64,000 nt of DNA from positions 4,046,497 through 4,110,496 of the forward strand of contig JAJVDF010000019.1 of NCBI GenBank assembly GCA_022410635.1. Direction: 5' to 3'. The first letter of the stretch is position 1; every line of letters starts with the position of its first letter. Positions 1 through 10,689 of the stretch are shown here, piece by piece. Under the pieces are notes generated by a model. That model was not told the origin of the DNA, did not search any database, and saw only the letters and a list, made by a program, of their open reading frames with translations. The translations under genes and the position numbers were made by a program. Origin of the DNA: Tretioscincus oriximinensis. Lineage: Eukaryota > Chordata > Lepidosauria > Squamata > Gymnophthalmidae.

Positions 1-233
1 GTTCTGTAATTTTCTAATAAATCTGCGTGTTCATTTAATGCTTCCTCGTGCCTTTGTCCTATGTTTTCTATTACCTGGAGTCTTTTGTCAATTTTCGTTA
101 TTTCCTTATTTATTTCGGAGATTTCCCCGCTTATTTTCACTTGCCCTTGTATAAGTTGGTCCAGTTTATCAAGGGCAAGGTCATTTTTAATTATTAATGA
201 GGGTTCCGTTTGGTTTGTATTTAAAACAGACAT
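1..233 (-). CDS. L1-like ORF1 protein, N-terminal 77 codons (partial)
   Basis: The frame starts with ATG at 233-231 and has no stop through position 1. In L1 elements ORF1p is the RNA-binding chaperone that packages the element's RNA in the cytoplasm. The visible part is a charged, heptad-like region rich in Glu, Lys, Ile and Leu (for example KISGEISEINKEITKIDKRL at about residues 33-52), as expected of the ORF1p coiled coil. The RRM and C-terminal domains would lie outside the window. A run of 20 A residues directly precedes the ATG. The unbroken frame suggests a fairly young copy. Function is inferred from the fragment only. Confidence 0.55.
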   Translation of the reverse strand, partial: MSVLNTNQTEPSLIIKNDLALDKLDQLIQGQVKISGEISEINKEITKIDKRLQVIENIGQRHEEALNEHADLLENYR

Positions 234-530
234 TTTTTTTTTTTTTTTTTTGTTATGTTAAGCGCTCTTACCGGGAGCCTTTTTCCGTCAGACGGACTGG
301 CAATCGGGGTTCTTTCTCCGGGTGGATTTTAACTTGCTTCCAAGACGTTTTTCGTCGCTGCTGGTCTCTATCCGGAGCTGCGATCCCTTCTCCTGCCTAG
401 TCCGTCATTTTTATATCGTTTTTTTGTTGTTTAATTGAGCTTTTTAGTTTATTTATTCAGCGGTTTGCGGAGGAGACTTGGTCCGCGTCCGACTGTCAGC
501 CGCGCATGCGTCCTCTGTTAAAACATTCAG
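1..530 (-). mobile_element. L1 LINE, 5' end (5'UTR plus start of ORF1), runs off the window
   Basis: Read on the minus strand, this is a 5'UTR of about 300 bp followed by an open reading frame that starts at 233 and continues past the window edge. The 5'UTR is richer in CG dinucleotides than the surroundings, as expected of an internal LINE promoter. The upstream boundary is set near 530, where CG-rich sequence stops. A 13-bp direct repeat (TGTTAAAACATTC at 516-528 and 532-544) lies at this edge. L1 assignment rests on the ORF1 coiled-coil style and the layout. Another LINE clade with a similar ORF1 is possible. Confidence 0.6.
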
Positions 531-544
531 TTGTTAAAACATTC

Positions 545-1994
545 TGGGACATTCCCTGCTTTTATCTTTGTCTTTGATATCCAAACATTGGTGCAGGTTT
601 GCAGAATCTCTCCAAGTTATGCATGAGACAGCTGATACCGAGTAGGCTAGTAGGGATCAGAGATGATGTGTTGGAATCAATTAAATATGGTTTCCCTCTC
701 TTCCATGTGACTATAACTGAATGGAAAGGAATTACTGTTCTGATCTACTTTGCAGTACAATTGGAGTATTTCCATTTATCCAACAATTTACTTAGTTGGA
801 GATTGTTTTTGAAATTAAATTCATAAATCTTAGGCTCTCAAAATAATGTACTTCTGCTCATGTAAAATAATAAAAAATCTATATTCCCTAGTTTCCTTAT
901 CCTGGATAACTCCCTTTTAAGGAAAGCAGTCTCCGAAAATAGGCATTTGAGTAGACAAGTTAATAAGGTTGCTTTCATCTTTAACTTCTCTTGTATCTTA
1001 ATTTTTCACTTTCTTCTAGGTTATCATATCTGAGAACATAAAATGCCAATTAAGCATCCTGGTGCAATCTCTGTGGCTGCAGGAATATGGGGGTTCATAC
1101 CATGGTCCACGTGGTCATGGATATTCAGCAATCCACTCAGAATCCATTCAGAATAAAGGTCCTTTGCCCTGAAAAATCTGTAGGCAAAGTAGCTGTATTC
1201 CAAGAGGATTCTGTCAGTTTGTATAGCCATATCAAGGCTGTGAGCTTTACATGAGCTGTAGCCCCATGTTTGTGGAACAACCTTCATTTGGATCTTTAAC
1301 TGAAGGTTGATGTTAATTTTCAGTTTCAGAGAAATTGATGTAGCATTTGTACATTTATAAGAAAATGTTCAAGGACGTTGAAGTTCCAAAACACTTCGAA
1401 CATACAGAAAAGGTTGATCCACATTGGTTTAGAATTTGAACAGCAGAAATTAATAAATAGGTGATGACTCTGGTTACACATTTGGTTGTTTAGTTGTAAG
1501 ACCAATTCTGCATTATCTGGAATTTTCTTCACTTAATTTTTCTGAAGTTCCACTGCAGTAGGTAACTGTGTAACAGAAATCTAGATCAAGAAAACTAGAG
1601 CTGTACTGTTCACAGATTAATTATAACTTAGATAAATTTTGCTGCTGTACTGTTTCAAGTTGATAGGATGTTTGTATGCTGTTTTCTGTGTTGATAATAA
1701 TTTAGAAAAAAATCTGACATGTTAGTACTTACTAGTACAGTCTTTTTCTTAATGTTCAATTTTTAATTAATAAGGTTTGGTTTATTTTGAATAAGTATCC
1801 ATGTACGAATTAGTGCCTTTTTAACTCTTTGATGGTGAAATCATCCCATCCTAGATTCACAATATAAAATTGCAAGGTGACATCATAGCAAGAATATCAT
1901 TGACAGTCTAGGGTGTTAAATCCAGGTGTGCTAATCTAGCCATTAAAAAGCTCCTAAACTTTTTTATATCTTTCTATTCTACAAGTGTCAATAG
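545..1994. other. Unannotated AT-rich sequence
   Basis: I see no recognisable gene or repeat here. Frames on both strands are short and resemble no known protein. This may be unique intergenic or intronic DNA, or decayed repeats. Confidence 0.4.
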
Positions 1995-2110
1995 CAGTGA
2001 TGGTAAACCTTTTGAGCTCGGTGTCTCATGGATGTCACGTCAGTCACATCTAGAAATATCCATAATTTTGTTATATTTGTAGTTCAAGTCTAATAAAAAG
2101 ACAGATATAT
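1995..2110 (+). mobile_element. hAT-like DNA transposon terminal fragment
   Basis: The segment opens with CAGTGATGGTAAACCTTTTG followed by a GAGCTCGGTGTCTCA-type block. This matches the usual start of vertebrate hAT/Charlie-group elements (CAG-GATGG-AACCTTTT, then a GTGTCA motif). Only one end is evident. The right terminus and a target duplication were not found. An AT-rich tail to about 2,340 may belong to it. Confidence 0.4.
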
Positions 2111-2979
2111 TTTTGATAGACCAGTATGTATTTATTAAAAAAACATTTTTTCATTTGCTAAATCTTCAATTGAAGGTTGGTATTTCATACAATTCAAACC
2201 TAAGCAAGCGCTACTAACTTCATCTGTCAGTTGGTTTCTTTTATTAGTTTTAATGCGCCAAATTTGTTTTTTGCTCATTTTTTTGCTTTTTCTTTTTAAT
2301 TTAAAAAAAATTAATTCTTGAATTTTAATTTAATCAGGGTGGCGGTGTATCACCCAAAATGTCTTGGGATATCATCTTTGATGTGTGTGTCATATGTTCT
2401 CCACGCAGAGTTCTTATTTTTATAATTCTGAGAGATGTCCTGCTATATTTTGATGTGTTGGTTGTTTGATTGTGATGGTGGAGATGATTCTTGTGAGTTG
2501 TTGTCCTGAGCAGTGGTGTAGTCTTTGAAGCATTCCTTGAGTTGCAGGTGGGGGAAAAATATCTCACCGCAAAAACAGATTTGTATGCATTTGGAGGGGA
2601 AGAAGGATTGGCCTTTAGAGCAGATTCTTCAGCTTGGCTCAGACTGTGGCTTGAAAGATTTACAATGTTGTTTTCCGGTTCCATAATGCTCCTGTTATTA
2701 GTAATGGAATCTTGTAGCAGTGAGAAGAATGTTTTCTTTTTTAATCATTAGCGAACGGAACTGTGTCTTGTATATGGTACTTTGTTCTCTGAGTGGTTGT
2801 GTCCATTGTCTTCTTTTGAGGGTTGGTTCCTTATGGATGTTTCCAGATTTGAGACTTTTTTCTTGACCCTTTCTTGTTTGTTGCATAGGTTGCTAATCAG
2901 GTGTCTCAGTAGTTTTTTGGAGAAAATCTTATACAGTTTGTGTGATAAGTGGTATGGAGTGGGTTATTTACTCATAATC
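2111..2979. other. Unannotated sequence
   Basis: T-rich sequence to about 2,340 is followed by mixed sequence. The 116-codon minus frame at 2334-2684 and the start of a 158-codon plus frame at 2782 have no recognisable domain. Nothing further is supported. Confidence 0.35.
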
Positions 2980-2988
2980 CTTTGGGAA

Positions 2989-3177
2989 CAGGCTGACCAG
3001 ATGACCCCTTTTTTTGGGGGGGTGAAAACCTGGTTTTGGGGTGCCTCCTGGTTTTTGCTGAGGAAAAAAAAATCGAAAAAAAATCATTTTTTGATTTTTT
3101 TTCCTCAGCAAAACCCAGGAGATTCAAATCCAAAACCGGGATTCAACCCCCCCAAAAGGAGTCATCTGGTCAGCCTA
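2989..3177. mobile_element. Family A fold-back hAT-like MITE, copy 1
   Basis: A 189-bp palindromic element. It begins CAGGCTGACCAGATGACCCC and ends GTCATCTGGTCAGCCTA, so its two halves are near-perfect inverted copies around an A/T-rich centre. The flanks carry a direct repeat, CTTTGGGAA at 2980-2988 and 3178-3186. That is 9 bp as delimited here, against the 8 bp typical of hAT and seen at other copies. The subterminal block CCAAAACCGGGATT at 3130-3143 also occurs in the unrelated-looking family B. The element has no coding capacity and would need a transposase supplied elsewhere. Confidence 0.75.
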
Positions 3178-3186
3178 CTTTGGGAA

Positions 3187-4257
3187 CCATGCCCTGTTTT
3201 CAGTATTTCAGAAAGCTTATACTTATTTGTACCTGAGCAAGAATCCCAGAGAGATTGATGGATTTCCATTTTCAGAATGGGCAAAAAACTTTCCTTTTCA
3301 GCCCACTAGAGTGAATTTCCATGCATGCGATAGCTGAGGCGGGAAGCATCTGGTAAGAAAATGGGATGTCATTTATGTATAATATCATTCTTTTTGTGCC
3401 CATTAATTATATGTGTTTGTTGTTTTGCCCTTTGCTGGAAGGCACATTTTAAATAAATGCGGCTCATTTTTCTCTTTCTTCTCATCTTCCCCCTCCTCTG
3501 ATTGTTTCTAGAAGTTCACTGATAGCATAATTAATTTGTTGCTATCCATGAAGTATTTTTTGGATTGGCAAATGGCATGCCTAGCTGGACAAGCATGTGG
3601 GATTTTTGGTTAACATGTTTTGGAGAGTCAGCAGCAGATGATGGAACATTCCAGTAAAATATATTTTGGACTGCAGTTCTCATCTTAACTCAGGCTTTCC
3701 TCAAATTCCAGGTGTGGCATCATCTGCTCAAGTGGCTCTTGAATGATTACTGACTCATTTTTTTTTAAGAAACCTGCTCCATCAGAGCATATAGATCTGT
3801 TTGAATTTGACTTGTGCCCAATGCTTTTGCCCATCTGTGATGGTGTTCCAGTCAGATTTCCATTAGTTCTCGAACATCAGAAAACTCATAGTGACTTGTT
3901 GCAGCTTTTTAAAAATTCTAGCTGCTTTCCAATTAGTGCATTTACTTTTCTTTTGGTTTGGGCAGTGTTCAAATACTTTTAAGATTGTATTTTGAAATTA
4001 TTAGAAGTAACTTAAGAGATGTTCTGCGGAGATGTCCACAAAATATATGAACTTTTACTATTAGAGAAACATTAATTTTACTATTAAAGAAAGAAAAAAA
4101 ACACTAATTATTTTTTAGCAAGAAGGTCCAATAGCACCTCAGCTATTGTAACTTTCAGCTTACTTCAGCAAATGCATAGAATGAAGTGCCTAGGGAATAA
4201 ATTTATACAGGCAAATATATTGCTTGTGCATAGCAATAAAAATCCAAATCAATTTAT
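3187..4257. other. Unannotated sequence between two family A copies
   Basis: AT-rich DNA. The 79-codon plus frame at 3743-3982 has no recognisable domain. No repeat family is identified. Confidence 0.35.
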
Positions 4258-4265
4258 TATTAGGT

Positions 4266-4451
4266 TAGGCTGACCAGATGACCCCTTTTGGGTGGTGCTG
4301 GTGGTGGTTGAAAACCCGTTTTTGAGGTGCCTCCCGTTTTTTCCTGAGGGAAAAAAAATTCAAAAAAAAATTCCTCAGAAAAAACTGGGAGGCACCCCAA
4401 AACCAGGTTTTCAACCCCCCCCCCCAAAAAAAGGGTCATCTGGTCAGCCTA
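4266..4451. mobile_element. Family A fold-back hAT-like MITE, copy 2
   Basis: A 186-bp fold-back starting TAGGCTGACCAGATGACCCC and ending GGTCATCTGGTCAGCCTA. The flanking 8-mers are TATTAGGT (4258-4265) and TACTAGGT (4452-4459), a 7/8 match consistent with a hAT-type target duplication. The centre carries poly-A and poly-T tracts and both halves contain a conserved GAGGTGCCTCCCG-like motif. Confidence 0.8.
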
Positions 4452-4459
4452 TACTAGGT

Positions 4460-5140
4460 TCAATATAACAATGGTTGTTAATGTTTTATGTGTGAATAGA
4501 TGTGCAAACTTAGCAGACTATTGTAATCCAGAGTGAGGCTGGTTAGGAATCAGAAAGGAAAAGAGAGTAATAGACCAAGGCCCGGGTGTTAACCAGTATT
4601 TTTAATATTTGCTCCAATCTAGAACAAAGAATCTTTAGGGAAAAAATGGATCACTATTGGAATCCTGTCTCTTATTTATGGTCCCATTTTATACCAGGCA
4701 TAGCGTACTAGTGAAGGCATACTATGGATCCAGCAATTAATCGGGATGTTGCTATTGAAGAGTCTGTCTGAGTTGCATGCTATTCAAACATGAGAGGATT
4801 AGTTATTATTTGGGTATCTACAGCTCAATTTGCCAAGAATACTGTGAGGCTCAGTTCGTTTATAAAAAAAAGTTTGTAATCCTTCAGAGAGAGGTACTGC
4901 ATAATGATATTATGCATATTAATAATTAGTAACATCCTTCTAGTGCAACCTTTGATTACACTTTCTTACCAAGCTTGTGTATTTCCCTAATTCTTAGCAT
5001 TAACATTCCAATTACGGATGCTAAGAGCTTGTTATTGAATTTAATATGAAAAGCCTTTTGTATGACAAAATGGAGTATTCCTTCTTGGATCAAAAATAAT
5101 GGAATTTGCAGACATCCATAATAGAAATGTCTTTCTGCTA
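4460..5140. other. Unannotated sequence
   Basis: AT-rich sequence without a recognised repeat or gene. Confidence 0.35.
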
Positions 5141-5144
5141 TATT

Positions 5145-5203
5145 AATGGATCTTCGGGTATGGGGCAGGGTATAAATATAAATAAATAATAAATAATTCT
5201 CTC
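5145..5203 (+). repeat. L2-type LINE 3' tail fragment
   Basis: A TTCGGGTATGGGGCAGGGTA block followed by TAAATA repeats. It matches the better preserved copies at 24264-24325 and 61175-61251, which have the standard L2-like ending (CCTGAGACCTTTGGGTATAGGGC and a TAAATA tail). Confidence 0.5.
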
Positions 5204-5730
5204 CTTCTTTCTCTGGCAGTTTTGGGTAGGAAACCATATTTAGGCAGGAAGAGGATAGAGGTAGTCTATGTTGATAGACAGACTACAAGTTTGAGAAGGA
5301 AAACTCAAGTCTGTTGGTCAACAGTCAGGCTGTGTGTATATAAATAGAGATCTCTCAGACAGGAGAGCTTTCTTGAAAATGCTTTTGTATTTAGAGCTGA
5401 TTAAAAATAACTTTTTGGTGAGCCAACTTTATTGCCTTTTCCCATCTGACTTCACAAGTGTGTAGGTCTGTCTTTGGATGCTTCCATTTGGTAACATGAA
5501 TGGCTCAAGACCATATTGATACTGTATTTTCTTCTTTAGCCTGGCAAACACAGCTGCTGAAATTTTTTAACTGTGTTCACTTCTAGTTCAATTGTCAGAG
5601 AGTTTGTACAAGTCCATGCTTATTGCTTCCATGTATGGTCTCTTTCATTCTCTGCCTTTTGCCTTTAATCTTCACCACTTTTCCCTGTGAGTGATGGGAT
5701 GGTGGGGCATGGTGGTACAAAGGTTAAGAA

Positions 5731-6294
5731 TGGACTGACCAAATTTTCTGAGACCCAAACCGGGGTAATTAATATTAATGCTAATTTGCATACTCATAAA
5801 TATGCAAATTACTCACCAACATGCATTCCCTTCCAAAATTCCTGCCAGAGAAATCGGTGAGGCATGTGAGAATTTTTTTAACTGTTTGAGAATTTTTAAA
5901 CTGAGAATTTTTGGAGTACATCAGAATTTTTTAATTATTTTACAGAGAGGAAGGTGCCTTCAGAAGCAGAACCCAGTTGCCAGAACCCCCTAGTGGTGGT
6001 GCAGCGATTTAAAACCAATTTTTTTTTTAAGTGTGCGAGATTTTTATTTTTTACTGAGGGGAGGGTGCCTTCAGGAGCTGGTCTCAGATGCCAGAGCCCC
6101 CTAGTGATGCTTTAGTGATTTTTTTTCCAAAAAAAATAAAATGCAGAAAACATTTTTTTTCCAAAAAACTATTTTTTAAAAAAAATTCCCCAGCAAAACC
6201 CGGGGAAATGGTATGCCCCCCCCCCCCCCGGGAGGATGGGGTAGACACCCCCAAACCGGGTTCCCCCCCAAAAAGGGGGCATCTGGTCAGCCTA
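5731..6294. mobile_element. Family A hAT-like element, long copy 3
   Basis: A 564-bp relative of the short fold-backs. The left end is TGGACTGACCAAATTTTC, degenerate against TAGGCTGACCAGATG, and the right end is GCATCTGGTCAGCCTA. A perfect 8-bp duplication GTTAAGAA flanks it (5723-5730 and 6295-6302). Inside are an AT-rich block and two diverged tandem units with the shared core GGTGCCTTCAG and CCCCCTAGTG (about 5,947-6,057 and 6,060-6,140). No transposase frame is visible. It may resemble the longer precursor from which the 190-bp palindromes arose. Confidence 0.75.
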
Positions 6295-6302
6295 GTTAAG
6301 AA

Positions 6303-7880
6303 GAGGCTTTTCAACAGAGGGATTGTTCGTTTGAGTCCTATGTGAAGAGAGGTGAGTGCCCTCTACTGTCCTTAGCTTCAGCCAACCTAGCTGTTTGAAA
6401 GTGAGCAATCGCATCATCTTCAGGCATTTTTAATCCCTTTTTCTTTTTAATCCCTTTTTCTTTTTCTTTTTCTTCTCTTTCTCTTTCTCCTTCTCTTTCT
6501 CCCTCTTTCATTGGTACATGAACAGTCAGGGCTGATTTCCGTTCATATTGTCTGTAAATGCCCTGCAGTGCACTTAAATAGGTTCTCTTTGATAATGCGT
6601 GGATGTTCCTGAACAGATTTTTTTTCATATGTGTATTGTGTGGTGGATACTGAAAAAATCAAATGACAGGCAGATACAAAATTCAAAATATCTGCTATGT
6701 CATTTGGTAGTTTTCCTTGTACAAACGTTGACTCAATACATTGTTTGAATTATTGTTTTAGCTGAAAATAGAAATGTGTGTGAGGAGGGGGGGAAAGATT
6801 TATTATCTCCTGAAGATTTTCTTACCCTTGATTAACGAGCAGTGCTTGTTCATGCTAGGAGATGCATGCTTTCATGAGGCCCTGACTTAAGGCCAGATGT
6901 TGCTGACAGATTGATTTAGAACTTTGTGCTGACTCATGGCTCCTGATCAAGATGGACCAATATTTACAGTACATCTTTATTATGGCAAAAGACGCCAGGA
7001 TGGTTGCAGACTCAGCATTCACTGAGCCAGTAGGCTCAGTGGCCCTTTCAAAATATGACATAAAACCAACCAAGGCTTATGTTTATAGAAAAACTGAAAA
7101 CCTTTTACTGTACAGCCCATTGCCTAGAGCTTCAAAGAAAGCATCTTCTCAATACACAGAAGGGTTATTTAAAGCAAGGTATATTAGACAGGAGGGTGGG
7201 TTTCACTGTGCATATTAATTTTTTTAAGCCTGAGAACATAGGTATTCATGATGTAGTGATCTATAAGCTTCTCTGGAGACATATTTGTGTTTTGTTTAGG
7301 AATTTAGTTTCTTATCCTTTTGTGTGGAGGGAGGAAGAAAAAAAACCTACCCATAATTTCAGTTTTGCTGTGGTGAGTCTTTCCTCTGCAGAGCCTAGGG
7401 CAGTTACCAAGAATAAAAGGCAATAAAAGTAGTAAGCCTCCAATAAAACAAGCACTGAGAGTACATACAATAAAGCACATTGTCCACCTTTCATCCTAAA
7501 TCCTAATTGGGAAATTACAGGAAGTCACAAATCGTGACAGAAGAGCGTAATTTGTAACGTTCATCTAAACTTCTAAGGCCATCCCCATGCACAAGACAGC
7601 CTTGCTATGGCATTGCAAATAGCCACAGCAGCAACTTGCCTGGCAGCAGTGTTTTGGCAATGTGGAGGGAGACTTGGGAGCTCTTTTCATTGTCCCCTTC
7701 GCTCTGGAGCAGCAATTTGCCAGTCCAGAGTGAAGCCGATAGCTAAGAGAGATCTGAAGCCTTCCTCCAGAAATGCTGGCAGCTACAAAACTGCTTCTCT
7801 GACTTCCCCCTCATTCCACCCTCCACTCTCATTTGGGTGTTTTAAATTGCTTTCTGTGGCGTGAAAGGGCCTCGGAAGGC
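6303..7880. other. Unannotated sequence with a polypyrimidine tract
   Basis: A CTTTTT/CTCTTT-rich tract lies at about 6,430-6,512. The rest shows no recognised repeat. Short frames at 6,952-7,426 have no domain. GC content rises from about 7,600 towards the hairpin at 7,886. Confidence 0.35.
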
Positions 7881-7885
7881 AGCTT

Positions 7886-7949
7886 AAAACCCAAGAGAAG
7901 GCCCTGCCTTGCCCACCGCTAGGCAAAACAAGGCCTTCTCTGGGGTTTT
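7886..7949. repeat. 64-bp imperfect hairpin
   Basis: The arms AAAACCCAAGAGAAGGCC and GGCCTTCTCTGGGGTTTT pair across a short GC-rich centre containing CTTGCCCACCGCTAGGCAAA. It lies in a GC- and pyrimidine-rich stretch (about 7,600-8,340). It could be the centre of a degraded fold-back element. No terminal repeats or target duplication were found. Confidence 0.45.
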
Positions 7950-8393
7950 CTGCAGCTTCCCCCCACCCCAAACCCTTCCCTCTGCCCGCCTGCTTCTCTG
8001 CCTCCTTCTCCCCCATGGGAGCCTCTCCTATCATCTCACTATCCCCTTCTTCAGCTCCTTCTCCCTTTCCCCCATCCACCAAAGCCACCATCAACCCAAC
8101 CCTCCCAAGCCCCTATCCACCTACCCACCCCAAGCACCCACACCCCCAGCATCTTTACTTACCTTTTGCTCCTTTGAAGCAGCCTGGTTGGTATTCTAGG
8201 GCTGGCTGGGAGTTCAGTTGGGCCCATGCAGCTTGCTTGGAGCCCACAATGAAATGGAGACCATTGAATCTTCCTTTACTTGGCAGAGTGGCATGCCCTG
8301 TGCCTCTCAAGCCAGCAAAGAAAAACTTAATGCTTCCCTAGGGGAGGGGGCAAGAAAAAGTGGAAGAAGAGGAAGAGGCGATGGAGGGAGAAA
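7950..8393. other. Pyrimidine/C-rich sequence
   Basis: Strong strand asymmetry (CCCC, CTTCTCC and CACCC runs) between 7,960 and 8,160, changing to G/A-rich DNA just before the CR1 at 8,394. Overlapping frames on the plus strand here come from the low complexity. I do not consider them genes. Confidence 0.4.
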
Positions 8394-8720
8394 GAACATA
8401 AGAAGAGCCATACTGGACCAGCCACAGCCCATCAAGTCCAGCATTCTGTGTCACACAGAGGCCCACCAGATGCACCTGAGCAGTCTGAACAGAGGAAAGC
8501 AAAATATGCTCCTGTTTATGACTCCCTGCAAATGGTATCTCAGGAGTCCTGCCTGTTGCTCCATCCCGGAAGCAACATCCAGACATCCATCCTAGTATCC
8601 ATTTATACCCTTGGTGTCCATAAACCTGTCTAGTCCTGTTTTGAAACTATCCAAGCTGTTAGCTACCACTACCTCTTCAGGAAGTAAATTCCACAGGCCG
8701 ATGACCCTCTGGGTGAAAAA
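8394..8720 (-). mobile_element. CR1 LINE 3' end, copy A
   Basis: On the minus strand this covers the last codons of ORF2 (the block encoding HRPVEFTS-like sequence and the conserved LLATTTSS complement) and the 3'UTR, ending in the GTTCTTATG terminus. It aligns throughout with 48,630-48,950. The 5' truncation point runs straight into polypurine DNA. Confidence 0.85.
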
Positions 8721-8910
8721 AGAAGAGAGGGAGGAGGAAGAAGAGGAGGATGAAGGAAAAGAGGAAGAAGAGGTAAAGGAAAAAGAAGAACAGGAGGAAG
8801 AGTGGGAAGGAGAAAAGAAGGTAAGGTGGGGTGGATTGGGGCCATCAGGGGGACAGGTTGGGAGAGTGAAAGGGTAAGGGTGAGGGGAAGAGGAGAGGGA
8901 GGAAAGAGGC
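8703..8910. repeat. Polypurine (GGA/GAA-rich) tract
   Basis: About 200 bp almost free of pyrimidines on the plus strand at 8,703-8,830 and 8,868-8,910, made of GGAGGAAGAAGAGG-like repeats. It overlaps the truncated end of the CR1. Such mirror-like purine runs can form triplex structures; that is inference. Confidence 0.7.
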
Positions 8911-8989
8911 CTTCTCTGCTAGTCCTATATAATCTATCTGTTGCATTTTGTATCTGAATTTTACTAATAAGCTGTATTTGTAAATATAA

Positions 8990-9236
8990 AAACATAAGAA
9001 CATAAGAAGAGCCGTACTGAATCAGCCCAGTGCTCGTCTAGTCCAGCATTCTGTCTCACAAAGAGGCCTACCAATAGCACCTGGACAGTTTGAACAGAAG
9101 AAGGCAAAATATGCACCTGTTCTCGATTCCCTGCAAATGGTATTTCATGAATACTGCCTGTTGCTCCATCCCGGACATCCATCCTAGTAGCCATTTATTA
9201 CCCTTGGTGTCCATAAACTTGTCTAATCCTGTCTTG
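8990..9236 (-). mobile_element. CR1 LINE 3'UTR, copy B (older)
   Basis: Starts AAAACATAAGAACATAAGAA, the complement of the CR1 terminal repeat, then runs through the conserved 3'UTR (GTCTAGTCCAGCATTCTGTC). It is more diverged than copy A, so the two are separate insertions in the same orientation rather than a duplication. Confidence 0.8.
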
Positions 9237-9268
9237 TGAGCCAAGCAAAGACATTTAAGAAAATAGCA

Positions 9269-9412
9269 CAGGGATGTCCAACTGGTGTGTCAAATGTTAA
9301 TGAACTACATTTTATTCAACTCCAAGCCCTGTGTTCATTCTATTGAACCAAATGGAAATTTGAGAGCTGTAATTCAACAACACCTTGAGGGTTGCCATTT
9401 TGTTACATTTGG
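9269..9412 (+). mobile_element. hAT-like fragment
   Basis: Opens CAGGGATGTCCAACTGGTGT, close to the CAGGG-TGTCCAAC start of Charlie-type hAT elements. The right limit is approximate and no target duplication was found. Confidence 0.35.
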
Positions 9413-9925
9413 AACGATATATGGATAAAAAGTCTTAAAATTAATTTGATTGGGCTTTCTATTTAGCGGTAGTCGGCAGGCTGTTATGCAAATGGGTTCA
9501 ATCCAGACTTCTTCCCCCACTTCTTACCAAGATATAGCGCCTGCAGTTATATTTAGTGTTGAGAAAGTAGAAGGGAGATTTGTGTGTTGTTGCTCTGCCT
9601 ATCTGCAAATTTATGTTTTTTTTAAAAAAGTTCCACATTAGTTTTTGCAAAAATCTAAATAATTATTTCTTATACATATATGTTAAATTTTTGTTTTTTT
9701 ATAACAAATTAACTGTTAATTACTTCTTATACATATAATGTAGAAATATACACTATAATGCCTATCCCTTTCCATTGATCCCCTAATATCTGAAGAAGTA
9801 GATGTGTCTACAAAAGCTCATGCCACCTACCTTTCTCCTGTTAGTCTCTGATACAGGGGCCCCAAATTCGTTTTTTGTAATTGTAAATATTTTATTTTCA
9901 AAACAAAGATTTGGAGGAGGAAAAC
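9413..9925. other. Unannotated sequence
   Basis: AT-rich sequence with no recognised element. Confidence 0.3.
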
Positions 9926-9929
9926 CATT

Positions 9930-10030
9930 TTCTTTTATTGTATGTTTATCCTGCCCTGTACTTGAAAGTTTCAGGTTACAAAAAATAATTATAAAAACAG
10001 ATAAAACAGATTAGGTTAACAGAGAAAAAT
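9930..10030 (-). repeat. Degraded L2-type 3' tail
   Basis: TTTATCCTGCCCTGTACTTG followed by AAAGTTTCAGG resembles the complement of the L2-like tail seen more clearly at 18,680-18,745. The match is imperfect. Confidence 0.35.
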
Positions 10031-10301
10031 AAAGAGTGAGAATTACAATCACACGGTAGGATTTTTCTGGTTCTGCAATTCCTGCTCGCTTTGCAAATTA
10101 GTTTTCTACACTTTCTTTTTTAAAAGAAAAGTGAAATAATATATTCTGTAAGGAAGATGTTTTATGTAGTTTCAATGTCTATAGTATACTATACTTACAC
10201 ACAGAGAGAGAGAGATACAAGAACAAAGAACTATTTATATATTATATAAATTATATAAAAAAAATAGTTTTTTGTTCATAGTAAAAGATGTTAAAAATAA
10301 A

Positions 10302-10328
10302 CGTTACCATACCATATCATACCATGCC
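10302..10328. repeat. Short ACCAT pentamer microsatellite
   Basis: Imperfect repeats of ACCAT (TTACCATACCATATCATACC). Confidence 0.6.
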
Positions 10329-10689
10329 AGTTCTTAATTAATGATTAATACTTGGAAAGCAGTCCATCCTACCAGCCTAGAATGGAAAACTAAAAATATC
10401 CCTGGAAAAGGCAGTGACATTAATTTATTTAGGGTTCCCATAAAAAATATCTGTGATAGAGCTTTGGACTTTTAATGGCTATGAAGAAAGGACTTTTCAC
10501 TGGGTGCAGCCAGTTTTGGTGGGTGGGTGGGAGTCACTTTATCACATCCATTAAAGGTCTGCATGTGGCAATGCTAATTTATACAAACATTTTTATTGCT
10601 GCTGGTTTTTCCATTATACTGATCAGAAGTTTTTCATAAAAGATGCAAACTTGTGTGAGAAATATTTAGGTATACTTATTGTTCATTAA

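Noticed and set aside
2782..3258. 158-codon plus-strand frame
   Set aside because: It runs through the fold-back MITE at 2,989-3,177, giving a poly-Lys/Phe stretch. No domain and no codon bias.
2989..4451. Family A as Tc1/mariner with TA duplication
   Set aside because: TA at both ends fits at first, but copies 2, 3 and 5 carry 8-bp flanking repeats outside the TA, so TA is part of the terminus.
8611..8877. Glu-rich 88-codon frame
   Set aside because: CR1 antisense followed by polypurine DNA.
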